DNA of 64,000 nt from Heterotrichella gracilis (lineage: Eukaryota > Sar > Xanthophyceae > Tribonematales > Xanthonemataceae): positions 62,001 through 126,000 of the forward strand of contig JAULBX010028714.1 in NCBI GenBank assembly GCA_032358255.1, in the 5' to 3' direction. The position numbers and the translations under genes are program-made. Below the pieces are notes generated by a model, which ran no database searches, was not told the DNA's origin, and saw only the letters and a list, made by a program, of their open reading frames with translations. Positions 35,073 through 45,733 of this stretch are shown piece after piece; position 1 is the first letter of the stretch; the number at the start of each line of letters is the position of its first letter.

Positions 35073-36908
35073 GGTGGTGGTGGGCGGGGAATCGGGATGG
35101 AAGTGCGCTGGTGGGTTTGTGGCTAGGTGGGCGCGGCAGTTGGGCGCTTAGTGTGTCTTTGAACGCCTTCCACTGTTAGTTGTAGAGTGTGGCTTGGCAG
35201 CAAGCCCCCTTGTTAGAAGGGGTGTCAGCACTGCAGCAAGTCAGCACTGCAGCAAGTGAGCACCAACACTGTCAATGATCTGGGCACAGACCTGCAAACT
35301 CTGTTGCTACCGTTATTAATGTTTGAAAGAAAGACGGAGGTGGCCAAGAGCAGGTTATATTAGTATACAAATAGTAGGTTGTTCACTTCGGAGAGCTTAA
35401 GCAGGCAGGGATGGTCATATGCATGCCAAAGACCAAACTCGTCCCTGACAACACCAGTGCTTGCTCTGTACACCTGTGGCAGAGGCACGATACGGCAGTT
35501 ACCTTCCAGCGCCGATGGAATCTCTGTGTCAGCGCAGGTTAGCGTGACCCAAGCTGTCCCTGGACACAAAGGTGCTGGCACCTATCGAGCCCAAATGGCA
35601 AAACATCACGCCTGCGCAGGCAACCACCTCAGGACCACTGCTAGTTCATCGAGCGTGCAAGCCTCACACCTGAACACTCACAGTATCAACACCAACACGA
35701 CAGCGAGCCAGTGCCCGATGCAAACACCAAAACCAGGTATTACAGCGTGTCACTCGGAAGGGATCCTGCGCCGTTTCGCCTTGATAAAACGCTTGGCAAT
35801 TGTGCAGCCATACAGTAGTATGGAACGGTATTATCAGTTCATACAACGTTGAATTGAGGTGCATCTTACCTGCTGGGCGTGGCACGTCGAACTCGAAGTG
35901 GCCACGAGTTCAGTCCTGTAGGTTCCACAAAAGCGACGACTTCATTTCAAAGGGTCCGACGCATCATACGCACACAGTCCGGGACGATTTAAACTCCAAG
36001 TTGAAAGGTCCACGCACTCCAGCCAGCACCATGAAGTGGGCCACCAGTGGTGAAGAAAGAGATGGAGGTGCAGCAACCTTGTGTGCACACCGCTTTTGTA
36101 TGATAAGGCAGTACTCGAGCACAAAGCGCGATCAATTGTCAGCGTGAAACCCTCAGGCTGTCAGTGCAAGCGGCAGCGCAAGACCACTGTGTTGGCTCAA
36201 GAAGGGGCTGCCGGTTGCTATGTAGCACAGGGTTGAGTTCGTCACCTTGTGGCTAAAAGTGAACCTTTTTTTGGTATCTTGGCGGCCAGCAAGGGCCCTG
36301 GTGACACCTGGCAGCAGGGCTTGCTGTCGAAAGGCCTTTGTCCGGACCATAAGGGGCGCGGGCCCAACTATAGGTGCGGTTTGGGAACACGTTGATCACC
36401 TTCAGCAATCTGGTACTGCTGGAAGGGTGGTTGGCAGCAGCACAGTGAGCTCAGGTGGGTGGGCACATCACATGCATGCATGCATTTGTCAACCAAGATG
36501 TGTAAGCAAGGGGCTCATAACGGGGTTTGCGAGAAGGTGTAGCCGACTGGTTGAGGATTTTTGTCCTTATATGTGACCCAGTTGGGCAACCGTCGTGTTC
36601 GTGTGGATGCATGCAGTCAGGTGTGCACTGTGCTTCGGGTTGCTCCAGATCAAAATATCTTCAGTAGAAGCCTGCCAGCTTGAGAGGTTGTTCGAAGGGC
36701 TGCCTTGCAAGTAATAGCGCGGCCTTGATAGCGTATGACCAGGTTGACTTAATGCACGAAAACCCTACAGGTCTAGACCCCACCTCTGTAAAGAAACTAC
36801 TTTCGTGTCTTTCGGCAGCCCACCACAGCCGGAGTGGAGTGGTGGAAAGGAAGTGGTGTCTGGAAAAAACGTTACTCTCCCACTGCAGGTGTCAACCACC
36901 ATCTGAGC
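35073..36908. other. Divergent intergenic region between GT31 and F-box genes
   Basis: No convincing gene. Plus-strand frames at 35379-35852 and 35800-36147 have no domain. A CAG acceptor-like site before 36890, shortly ahead of the F-box start, hints at a 5'-UTR intron. A short direct repeat (CAGCACTGCAGCAAGT) lies near 35225-35258. Confidence 0.45.
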
Positions 36909-38231
36909 ATGGACTCGCCACCAATAGCTATGGCCAGCGGCCCTGCAATGCGAGCCCAGCGATGTGATAGCTGCCCCATACATTGCCTCCCCGACCACCT
37001 ACTGCAGCGCATCATTGGGTCACTGGCAGACATACAGACCAACCACATCCTAGTCACCGGCCACAGAGTGCGGCTGCAGCTGGTGTGTAAGCGCTGGCGC
37101 CAGGCCCTCGCAGGCCCAAGCGCGGCATGGGAGCACCTCTATTGTCCGCCCCTCAGTAAGCCAGTCCTCGACCACCTGTGCCCCAGACTGGGAGCCACTA
37201 GGTCCATCGCTTGCCCGAATGGCCAGCCGCGGGACATGCTGCGCCTGCTCAACAACCTCAACCCAGCTTGCCTAACAACACTCACTCGGGATGCAGACTA
37301 CGTTTACAGCGGGGAGAGTATTGGGAAGCTGATCGAGGCCACCTTCCGCCTCACCTCCCTGACTTCCTTGGACCTCAAGCTGGAATGCAGCATGAAGCAA
37401 GCGGCACCCCACCTGCCTGCCATGTCAGCACTGGTCAACCTGCAGGAGCTCAGCCTTGATGTCAGGAGCACTGGCAGCCGCCACTGGTGGCCACAGCTTC
37501 CATGCCTTCCCAAGCTGGGGAGCGTAAAACTGGTTACGAACGGGGTAGACTTTGTCCCCATGCTCGCACACCAGCCCACCCTCACCAGCCTGAGAGTAGA
37601 TTATGGCTATCCTGACGTTGTAGAGGGGGTAGTGGTGGGCACCTCCTTACGCCAGCTCACACAGCTCAGGAGCCTGGAAGTCATCGGCCACATTCAGGAC
37701 ATTCCACCTTGCAGCCTCCCCACGCCGCTCCACAGCCTGGACACTATGGAGCGCTGCTACGCGACCGTGGATGCCATGGCGCTTCTTGCAAACCTCGTCC
37801 ATCTGACATCACTCCAGGTGGACTGCACAGATATGGAGGGCTTGCATACTGCACTGGCCAGCCTCACCAAGCTCCAGCACATGAGGGTGGTTGGGCTGGG
37901 GGAGGGGCTATTGTTGCCGGCCCTGCCCAGCCTCACACTTCTGGAGCTGTGGTTTGGGCATGGGGTGCAGCTGGAGGTGCCAATCAGCCCCCAGCTGCGC
38001 ATCGCTCCACAGCACGGGTGGTACAAGGCAACCGATGGCGAGGGGGTGAGCATCAAGGGGCGACACGGGGAGTACAGCATGTTGGTGGAGGAGGATGGCT
38101 GCATCGTGGTGCAGACGCTCCAGCGCATGCCCCCGGACACGCATCCGGATGCTGACCTGGTGCACACGGCCTGGGAAGGGCAGGAGGAGTACTGTGCATG
38201 GCTGCGTACAGCTGCAGCAGGCTGGCCATAG
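36909..38231 (+). CDS. F-box/LRR-like protein, intronless
   Basis: Probable substrate-recognition subunit of an SCF ubiquitin ligase. Single exon, 440 residues from the ATG reading MDSPPIAMASGP; a GTG-started extension upstream is ignored. Residues about 20-70 form an F-box-like helix set (IHCLPDHLLQRIIGSLAD then LQLVCKRWRQAL). Eight or so irregular leucine-rich repeats follow: LTSLTSLDLKL, LVNLQELSLDV, LPKLGSVKLV, QPTLTSLRVDYG, LTQLRSLEVIG, LVHLTSLQVDC, LTKLQHMRVVG, LPSLTLLELWFG. The lack of introns is in sharp contrast to its neighbours and could reflect a retrocopy or simply this family's habit. The target protein is unknown. Confidence 0.8.
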   Translation: MDSPPIAMASGPAMRAQRCDSCPIHCLPDHLLQRIIGSLADIQTNHILVTGHRVRLQLVCKRWRQALAGPSAAWEHLYCPPLSKPVLDHLCPRLGATRSIACPNGQPRDMLRLLNNLNPACLTTLTRDADYVYSGESIGKLIEATFRLTSLTSLDLKLECSMKQAAPHLPAMSALVNLQELSLDVRSTGSRHWWPQLPCLPKLGSVKLVTNGVDFVPMLAHQPTLTSLRVDYGYPDVVEGVVVGTSLRQLTQLRSLEVIGHIQDIPPCSLPTPLHSLDTMERCYATVDAMALLANLVHLTSLQVDCTDMEGLHTALASLTKLQHMRVVGLGEGLLLPALPSLTLLELWFGHGVQLEVPISPQLRIAPQHGWYKATDGEGVSIKGRHGEYSMLVEEDGCIVVQTLQRMPPDTHPDADLVHTAWEGQEEYCAWLRTAAAGWP

Positions 38232-38604
38232 CATCCCCGGCGCACGCACCATGCATGCAAAGGATGCGTATCCTTTTCTCTGCAATGATGCAGCAATGGT
38301 CGCTGATTGACAAGCGTGGCGGGAAAGCCCAATGGTGTAGTGATTGATGCACAATGTATGAAAGCCCTGTACTATTGCTTTTGTTGCAAGCAGACTGCAG
38401 CATGAGAGGGTTGTGACTGGTGAATCGTAGTGTTGTTGTTGTTGCTGCTGTTGAAAAGTGTAACCAGGTTACAACCCATTATTAAATTTTATTCCACTCT
38501 GTCTCACAGCCTGCAGGCTGCAAGCGCTTGGCAAGCAATGCATTATATGTGTACATATGTATTCTATTTGAAAACGTTATAGGGACAGCAGGCTTTTGTC
38601 CAAT

Positions 38605-38606
<2 letters not shown>

Positions 38607-38636
<30 letters not shown>
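38607..38636. repeat. (AT)15 microsatellite
   Basis: Perfect AT dinucleotide run between the convergent F-box and nucleotidase genes. Confidence 0.97.
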
Positions 38637-38639
<3 letters not shown>

Positions 38640-39330
38640 ATGAAATTCATGTCATAATATTGTGTAGCCTGACCGGGGGGCGGACGGCGGATATTAGCAA
38701 CACCCACCTGCCTGCCGCACATGGCGAGCATTGCGAGAGGGGCCCCGTACCCGGAGTACCGTACGGCGTACGGTGGCGGCAAGTCAAGCAGAATGGAACA
38801 GATCCAGAAAAACAATCATTGATGCACCATCAGACTTGACAATGTCACTAGTTACACCTCTATGCACGCACAGAGGCGTTCCCTTTCTTCCTTTCTTTCT
38901 ATTGGCCATGTTAACCCTGACCGTACTGGCTCAGCTGCAGTCTCTTGCTCAATAGCTGTCACGTCTGCAATGCATGCCATGCCAGTGACGCAAATGTCAA
39001 TCTGTTCACCATTGGTCAAGTCGGTAAAAATGGGTGTCTGGTCTCACCCACTAGGTGGAACCCCTTTCCAAGGTACGCAATCTCTCTGCCTGTATTGCAC
39101 ATGCACCAAAACATATTCCTGAATCCTAGATCCTCTCCTTCCACATCAATTCAAACCCCCACTGGCAAGGGGGGTGCATCTGTGAATTGTCATCAAAATT
39201 GTTCACAACTGCGTCTGGACTGTTGCCAACAGCACTATCCCCTCCCTGCGGAGCGGCCGCTCCTCACCCCCGTGGAGCGGCTGCTCCAGTTCAATTTCCT
39301 TCCCCGTCCACTCAAAACTTCAAATAATAA

Positions 39331-39403
39331 CGTTCCTTATGAGCTGGACTCCAAACCTCTTACAGTGGTACCCTGGCAAGCCCCAATCATGCGCCAGGGA
39401 CAG
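39331..39403 (-). repeat. Decayed copy of the nucleotidase last exon, beyond its stop
   Basis: Resembles 39560-39632 (region coding SLAHDRGLSGYYQKKFG). Read on the minus strand, the echo gives SLAHDWGLPGYHCKRFG, so the reading frame is still visible. Confidence 0.8.
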
Positions 39404-39542
39404 CAGCAATGCAAGTGGGGATGCAGGAACTGTGGCAGGAAAATGCACCCCCTGCACGTGTAGGTGTGAATGACACGCATCTACCAGTTTGGCATGTGTG
39501 CACAAGAACTGTGTCCCCACAACCCCAGTCCCCTCCCTGCTT

Positions 39543-42500
39543 TCACTCATACTCCACACTCCCCATGGGCTGGGCACCGAATTTCTTCTGGTAGTAGCCC
39601 GACAAGCCCCGGTCATGCGCCAGGGACTGCGACGGGGATCGGAAGTACATGTAGGGGGTGTAGCGCAGGAAGTTGGACACTCGCGAGGTGTAGATGTCGG
39701 CGTATTTCTCGATTTGGCGCGCAAACTGGCTCTTGTCATTCATCCCCGCGCGCGACAGGTATCCCCAGCGGGTGTTGAAGTGCTGGCCATCGGCTTCCAG
39801 CATGGGGCCTGAGGGGGAGATACACAGGTCATTAGGGTCTGTTATGAAAGGTCTAAGGGTTTCACCGCTCTCACAGATCCTCATGCAGCCGCTGCATCGA
39901 CATCAGCAGCTGCGTTAGGGTTTAGGGTTTAGGTTCAGGCTTGCCACACCTCTCATCAGCCCTGCCATCACTGTCACCACCTGCCCCAGCGTGTTATTAT
40001 GGGTACATAATTTAGGGTTTAGGGTTTACAGGTAGGGTTTCCGCCACTCTCACCAATCCTGTCATCCAGCCGTTCCATGACCATGAGCAGCTGCGCCAGG
40101 GTGTTGTTCACCGCCATCTCATTATCGTCAAAATCCTCCCCTGGCAACCCGGGCAGGGGCCCGCCTCCATTGGCCCCCGCGCTGCCCTCCCCCGCTGACA
40201 TGGCAATGGAGTGGCGCTGCCGGGCCAACCGCAGCTGGTTGAACACATCGCCCACAAGCTCCTGCAAGGGGGACGGGGTTTCCGACTGTCACTCAGTGTA
40301 TCTTTTTGCAGAGGAGGGAATGGCTCGTTGCCCTTAACTGGCTGTATGCGGTGTACTGTATGCTGAATCAGATGCTAAATGAGTTCAATGTCACAAAACC
40401 CACCGAGGATTGCTTACAGTGAGATACTGGCCAATGATTCCCTCGAGACCGTGGCCTAAAGTGCATGTCATACAATCAAATGCATTGGCCACTATTGCCC
40501 CTCCCCTCCTCCCCTTCATTTTCATTAGCCCAAAATTCAAAAACCCTACTCCGTAAACACATCCCCACCTTTTTGTTCATGAGCTCCTTGAGCTGGTCCC
40601 GGTGCGGCCGACCAGCAGCAAGCGCGTCTATCTCCTGCTCAAGCTCACGCACAATGAGCGCGGTGCGCCACCTGCACGGCGGGGGTTCAGGGTTCAGAGT
40701 AGCGTTTAGGGTTTGCATGGTGAAAAGGGGGGTGCGGGAGTTTTTGGATCAAGGATTTGCAAGGCGTAGGGGTGCAGTGCAGGGTTAGGAATTCAAACTT
40801 GCTACGCCCAAAACTTCAGGCTTCAGGGCACAGATTGAAAGCTCAGACATTTAGGTTAGAGAGACGCCCCATATTGTTCTGTGTACGTCACCCCCTCACC
40901 TGAAGTTCAGCTTTGCCATGGCCGCATCGGTGTAGATGTGATCCCCCACGTACAGGATGTCATCCCCTTGCAGCCCCAGTGCTTTCTCCACCATGCGCGC
41001 ACTCCCCCCACAGTACAGACCCCCTGGGTGCAGGGTGCTGCATGGGCGCATGAGGCCATCCGGGGTCACCACCTCGTACAGCGACATGTTGTATGTGAAG
41101 AAGTCGGGCTTGCGGGCCTGGACGATGACCTGCCCAGGGTTCAGGGTTAGGATTCAGGGTTGAGGGTGCATCAGGCCAGGTGGAGTACACCAGCGACATG
41201 TTGTGTGTGAAGACATTGGGCTTGAGGGCCTGGACGATGACCTGCAAGGGTTTGGAATTGGCGAGGTTGTCGGGCCCCCCACACACAATGGCTTCATGGT
41301 TGGCACATGCAGCTGACGCCCCGGTCAGGCACGGGTCACATCCACCTCAGGCAGCACTCAAACCCCTGCATCCCGCTCACCCAAAACCCTATAAACCCTT
41401 ATTTGCAACGCTGGCACCCCCGCCCCCCAAAACCCTAGAAACCCCCGCCCACCATGTCAAAATTTGTCCCTCCATGTCACCCCCTCTGGCAGCAAGGGGT
41501 CGCTATAAACACCTGGCGGGGCACTCTAAACCCTTGCACGCCACAATTCAAACCCTACAACCCTTGTCAGCCCTCACCATGTCAAACAGGTCCCTCCATG
41601 TGACCCCCTCAGGCAGGAAGGGGTCATATGCAAAGCTCATCATGCGGTTGGTGTAGGTGTAGTCGCTGTTGGTGATCAGCAGCAGGCGCTTGCCCTGTGG
41701 GGGGGTTGGTACGTGGTCAATACCCTTAGGGTTTGGTTAGAAACAGCATGGGATTGTTAGGGTTTTGAGAAGGTGAGTGTAGTCGCTGTTGGTACGTGGT
41801 CAGTACCATTGGGATTGTGGGTAGAACCAGCATGGGATTGTTAGGGTTGTGAGTTGGTGCACGTAGGTGGAGTCGCTGTTGGTGATCAAGAGCAGGCGCT
41901 TGCCCTGAGATGGAGGAATGGGGGGTTGTGATCAGAGATTGGGAAGGCTTGTGACAACGTTATGTAGGGATGATGGCACAGTGCTGAAGTGTCTCCATTG
42001 AGTATACTGAGAGCCATATTACTGCCTCCTAGCCACCCAGTATGCCAGACACCTGCGTTCCAACTAAATTGACAATTGCATTCCAAATTTCCATTTGCAT
42101 CAATCCCCACATGCCATGCCACCATCTCCAATCACGATTGTGGCCACCCCCACACTTTGTGTATTCGAAAATTGTATATTATCCCATACAAATATCCCCC
42201 TCCACGCACCGCTTGCCGCTGGTCCATAAGCGCCTTGGGTGCTTCGGGGTCCAATTCAACAAATTTGGAGGGGTCCTGGATGATCTCCGCCTGCACACCA
42301 GAATTAGGACCCTTTAACATGTGCACTTGATTTGTCCCACTCGCAACCATTTCACCTTCCCACTCCACATGGCTATGACCAAGAGAATTGTTGCCCTGCC
42401 CTATATACAAAAATAAAAAACTTTTTTAAGGAATTATTTTTAGTTTCTAGAGACCACCTATTTTTACTTCAAAAGCGACGTATTTAAAAAATAAAAGACG

Positions 42501-45204
42501 TGTTAGTATACTGTCCTGCCTTGCCGAACACCCCCGACCAAGGAACACAAGATGAACCCTACTTGAAACCCTAAACCCTCCGGCCATCATCGCACCTTGA
42601 GCTGCCCCTCCACATGCGTCCTGAACAGGGCCTTTTCCACCAGCTTGTACAGGCCCTGGTAAGAAGAGGCATTTGCAGGCATGGGGAGCACCCCCTGGTC
42701 CAGCCGGTCAACCATCTGCAGCAGGATATTGGTGAAGGGTTTGCGGGTACGGATGCGACTGCACCTTTGTAAATGTGTGGCTTGGGAAACTGTCAAGTAG
42801 GTACATAGCCCTACCAATGCACACCTGCATCCGCATTGCCACATGCATATACATCCTTCTCATCATCTCACTTATACGTAATATGTTTAGCATGGCTCAC
42901 CGCACCCACAAGAACATTATCAGGCCCACCTCCCACACCGAGACCACCCTCGGGGCAGTGAACCCGTAGAGTTCCCCATCGTACTCCCCCCTTTACCTGC
43001 ATGTACATGACCGCCTCCGACACAGAGAACAGCGTGTTGATGAACCTCCACCTGTCGTCGTGCCGCAGGTTGACCACCTGGCGCTTGTACACCTCCCGCA
43101 GCTCGCTCCAGGACAGCATGCGGGTGCCGTGCTGTGCGCGCTTCACATACCTATGGGGCGGTGATGGTAAGGCGGGATGGGGAAATGGGGGGAAGGGGGG
43201 CGACGTGCCCGAAAGGGATGGGTGTGAGGCTGCGCATGCCGCACGTGCACAGGAGGGGTACATGTAGGTGGGTGGGGGGTATATGTGTGCGTATGCACGT
43301 GAACGTTTTACAGAAATGTGTATATGTGTGCACATGAAAGCGGTAAGGAAGAGGCAGAGTGGATGTACGGCACATGCATCACCATTGCCTTGACCCCAAT
43401 GCCTTCCAAACCCAAACCCTAGCCACAACCCTTACCCGAATCGGTCCACCTTGACCAGGTTGCCCAGCTCCTTGTCCACAATTAGGCCCCGGGTGACCAT
43501 TTCGGGGTCAAATTTGAGGCCCTCCACGGGGCACCCCGCGGCCCTCAGCCATTGCAGGCCGTACTCGTATGCCTTCCCCTCCCAGGCGGCAACCGAGTAG
43601 TGGATGAGCGTGTAGTCCATGTCATAGCCTGCGCAGGGGTTTGACGGGGTTTGAGATTTAGGGTTGGGATGAGGACTTCTGTAGGAGGTAGGGTTTGAGA
43701 GCCTGACTGACACCAGACTGTTGGCAAGTGTTGGGCGTGGCGAATGTGCTAATTTCAGAGTGAAGGTTTTTTCTCACCTATTGCCTGAATGGAGCGCAGG
43801 TTGAGGGTCCTGCTGCAGAATATGGCCCTGTTGGGCTGGCCTTGGGGGTAGGTGGAGGGGGACAGGCTGGCCTCGGTCAGCAGGCGCTGCGGGCGGGGGG
43901 ATGAAGGGGGGTTGGTGGGTGGGATTGGGCGGGTGGGTGGTGGGGAGAGAGCCTGCACTACCATTCTACAAGCTAGGTGGAGGTGGGTGGTGGTGGGGGC
44001 TGGAGTTGGCAGAGGATGGAGGCAGCGCTGGGTGGAGGAGGGGCGAGTAGCAAGGATTTTGGTAGCTGAACTGCCGCTGGGACTCCGTTTCGCTGCCCTG
44101 GTTTGAGAGATGCTTCCGCAACACCACTGGTCAGCCGCTGCCCATGTTCCGAATATTAAATTCCAGCTGGTTGCTGTTATCCACAGCTGGTCAGCAAGCC
44201 TCTGCCCATCCCTAACTAGCCCCCTCCTCAGCCGCCCTCTCCCCTCCCCTCCCCTCCCCACACCCCCGTGAGCACACTTCCCCCTTGCTCGGGCGCTGGA
44301 CACACCCACCCACCCACACCCACCCACTAACCCCAAGGCATGCAGCGCACTTCCTGCAACCCCAACGTAGGGTGCCTCACCTCTGTCGAAGCCTTGAGCC
44401 ACGCGTAGGGTATGTCGAAGATGTTGCCCACCGACGACAACCCTAGCACATTGCCGATACCCTCCGACTGCACCCTCTCCGCCAGCCGCAGGTTGCCGCT
44501 TGTGGACTCCCCCATGAAGTCAAACTGCGGGTGGCATGCATGGGGGCGGGTGAGGTGGTGGGGTGGTGGCGGTGGCACGTGGGCGTCGTGGGGAACGGGC
44601 ACGTGGGTGGCGGTGATGGAGGTGGTGCAGGCAATAGCAGGGGTTGGGAGGGGTGGTGCTGGGATGTGTGCAGGAGGGTACAAACCCGGAGAAGGAAAGC
44701 TAGGTCACTCGGAGTAAGCGCATGCATGCATACGGTGAGCACACGAATTGGGCAAAGTGGCAAGGTGCGGGTGAGTAGCTGAAAGCATGCATGCTGCTAC
44801 CTGCTTTAGTTTGCTTTCTAGGATCGGCATAAAGTACACTGACGCACGGCTAGTTAGCTAGGGTAAGGGCAGTGCATATGCATGCATGCATTGAGCCTAG
44901 TATCACGTTTTCTGGAGGTCGCCGGTTCGAATCGGGTGTGCTAGGATAATGCGACGCAGGCTGCACCCACCACTGCAAGTTCCTCCGGTACTGGTTGTAC
45001 CGTCCCCGCTGACGTCTCAAACACTTCCTCCTCGGCGGGTGGTGGTGCCGAGCCACTGCCGCTGCACCGGGGTGGGGCTATGTGGTGGCGGTGGCGGTGC
45101 CGGTGCACGCCACCGCCCCTGCACCGGAAGGTGGGCGGAGGAGGGGTGCATCTGGGTCCAGCTGGCGCCGCCCGTAAGGGTAAGGTGGCATCAAGGAGGG
45201 ACAT
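39543..45204 (-). CDS. HAD-type purine 5'-nucleotidase (NT5C2/NT5DC-like)
   Basis: HAD-superfamily phosphatase of the IMP/GMP-type 5'-nucleotidase group, which removes phosphate from purine nucleotides. Exons (minus): 45204-44971, 44524-44381, 43886-43778, 43628-43436, 43150-42997, 42715-42596, 42290-42210, 41694-41578, 41129-40900, 40671-40569, 40261-40054, 39808-39543. All are in phase, about 652 residues. Motif I is GYDMDYTLIHY with the nucleophile and acid Asp; motif II lies in LLLITNSDYTYTNRMM; the final acidic motif is YVGDHIYTDAAMA. Other family blocks: NRAIFCSRTLNLRSIQAIG, ALFRTHVEGQLK, and ADIYTSRVSNFLRYTPYMYF near the end. The first exon (Ala/Pro/Arg-rich, then acidic) is inferred from an ATG, an open frame and matching phase, and is the weakest part. 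Three introns hold decayed exon-edge copies. It is divergent from MET1. Confidence 0.88.
41167..41247 (-). repeat. Decayed copy of nucleotidase exon 9 start
   Basis: Parent 41047-41134. On the minus strand the copy still reads VIVQALKPNVFTHNMSL, against VIVQARKPDFFTYNMSL in the gene, and keeps a CAG-like acceptor. Confidence 0.85.
41700..41910 (-). repeat. Two tandem decayed copies of nucleotidase exon 8 start with intron sequence
   Basis: Parent edge 41650-41700. One short copy lies at 41773-41793 and a fuller one at 41858-41910. The intervening intron (ACGTGGTCAATACC-like, CAGCATGGGATTGTTAGGG) is itself repeated at 41710-41763 and 41794-41849, so each unit spans exon edge plus intron. Confidence 0.85.
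44895..44945 (+). other. tRNA-like fragment (B-box / T-arm)
   Basis: GGTTCGAATCG matches the internal B-box of tRNA genes and is preceded by GGAGGTCGCC, as in many tRNA 3' halves. The T stem has a mismatch, and I cannot fold a matching acceptor stem or find an A-box. It may be a tRNA pseudogene or the end of a tRNA-derived SINE. It lies in intron 1 of the nucleotidase gene as modelled. Confidence 0.3.
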
Positions 45205-45733
45205 TGTTAGGAAACGCAGTGGCCCACGATTCTGCCCTCAAGTCGCCATGCGTGCGCAGGTACTTCAATATGGTGACGATGGCCGGATATCAGAAGGGCG
45301 TGGGCGTGGTCGCTTATGTTAAGTGTCTGTTTGTGCCTGTTTTTACAGGGTTTGTTGATTGCAAAACAAGCTCAACGATTGCTGAGCCGAGTGCCAACGT
45401 GGCAAGGAAGCAAAATATTTTGGTGAGAAGCGGGGATGTAAAACAGAGCACCTGGGCTATCTGTTCCAGTTTGAAAAGGGCTGGGCAAGCCAGCGCAGTC
45501 CGTATTGTGGCAATCCTGCCTGGACGTAGGGTCAGGTAAACACTTCAGAACTATATTATTCAATACCTTATTCCCGGTGTGGGTACAGGCTTGGCGTGAC
45601 CCGGGCAATGTGCCATCGCCCTAACCCTCGTGATCAACTCTTAACTTTTCTATAGGCGTGCTTGTTCTCCGACCTCTATGCAAGTGCTGTGACCCTGGAA
45701 TAAGGTACTCTTGTATTGCTGGTGTGCGTTACC
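45205..45733. promoter_or_regulatory. Putative bidirectional promoter of nucleotidase and MET1
   Basis: Only 529 bp separate the two head-to-head start codons as modelled. No ORF is supported inside. If the nucleotidase first exon is wrong, the gap is larger. Confidence 0.45.

Larger units (their letters stand above)
38232..39542. other. Convergent intergenic stretch
   Basis: No recognisable gene. Contains the AT microsatellite and, at 39331-39403, a decayed copy of the last exon of the nucleotidase gene. Confidence 0.5.

Noticed and set aside
37709-38155. Plus-strand ORF of 148 codons within the F-box gene
   Set aside because: Shadow frame of the F-box/LRR reading frame.
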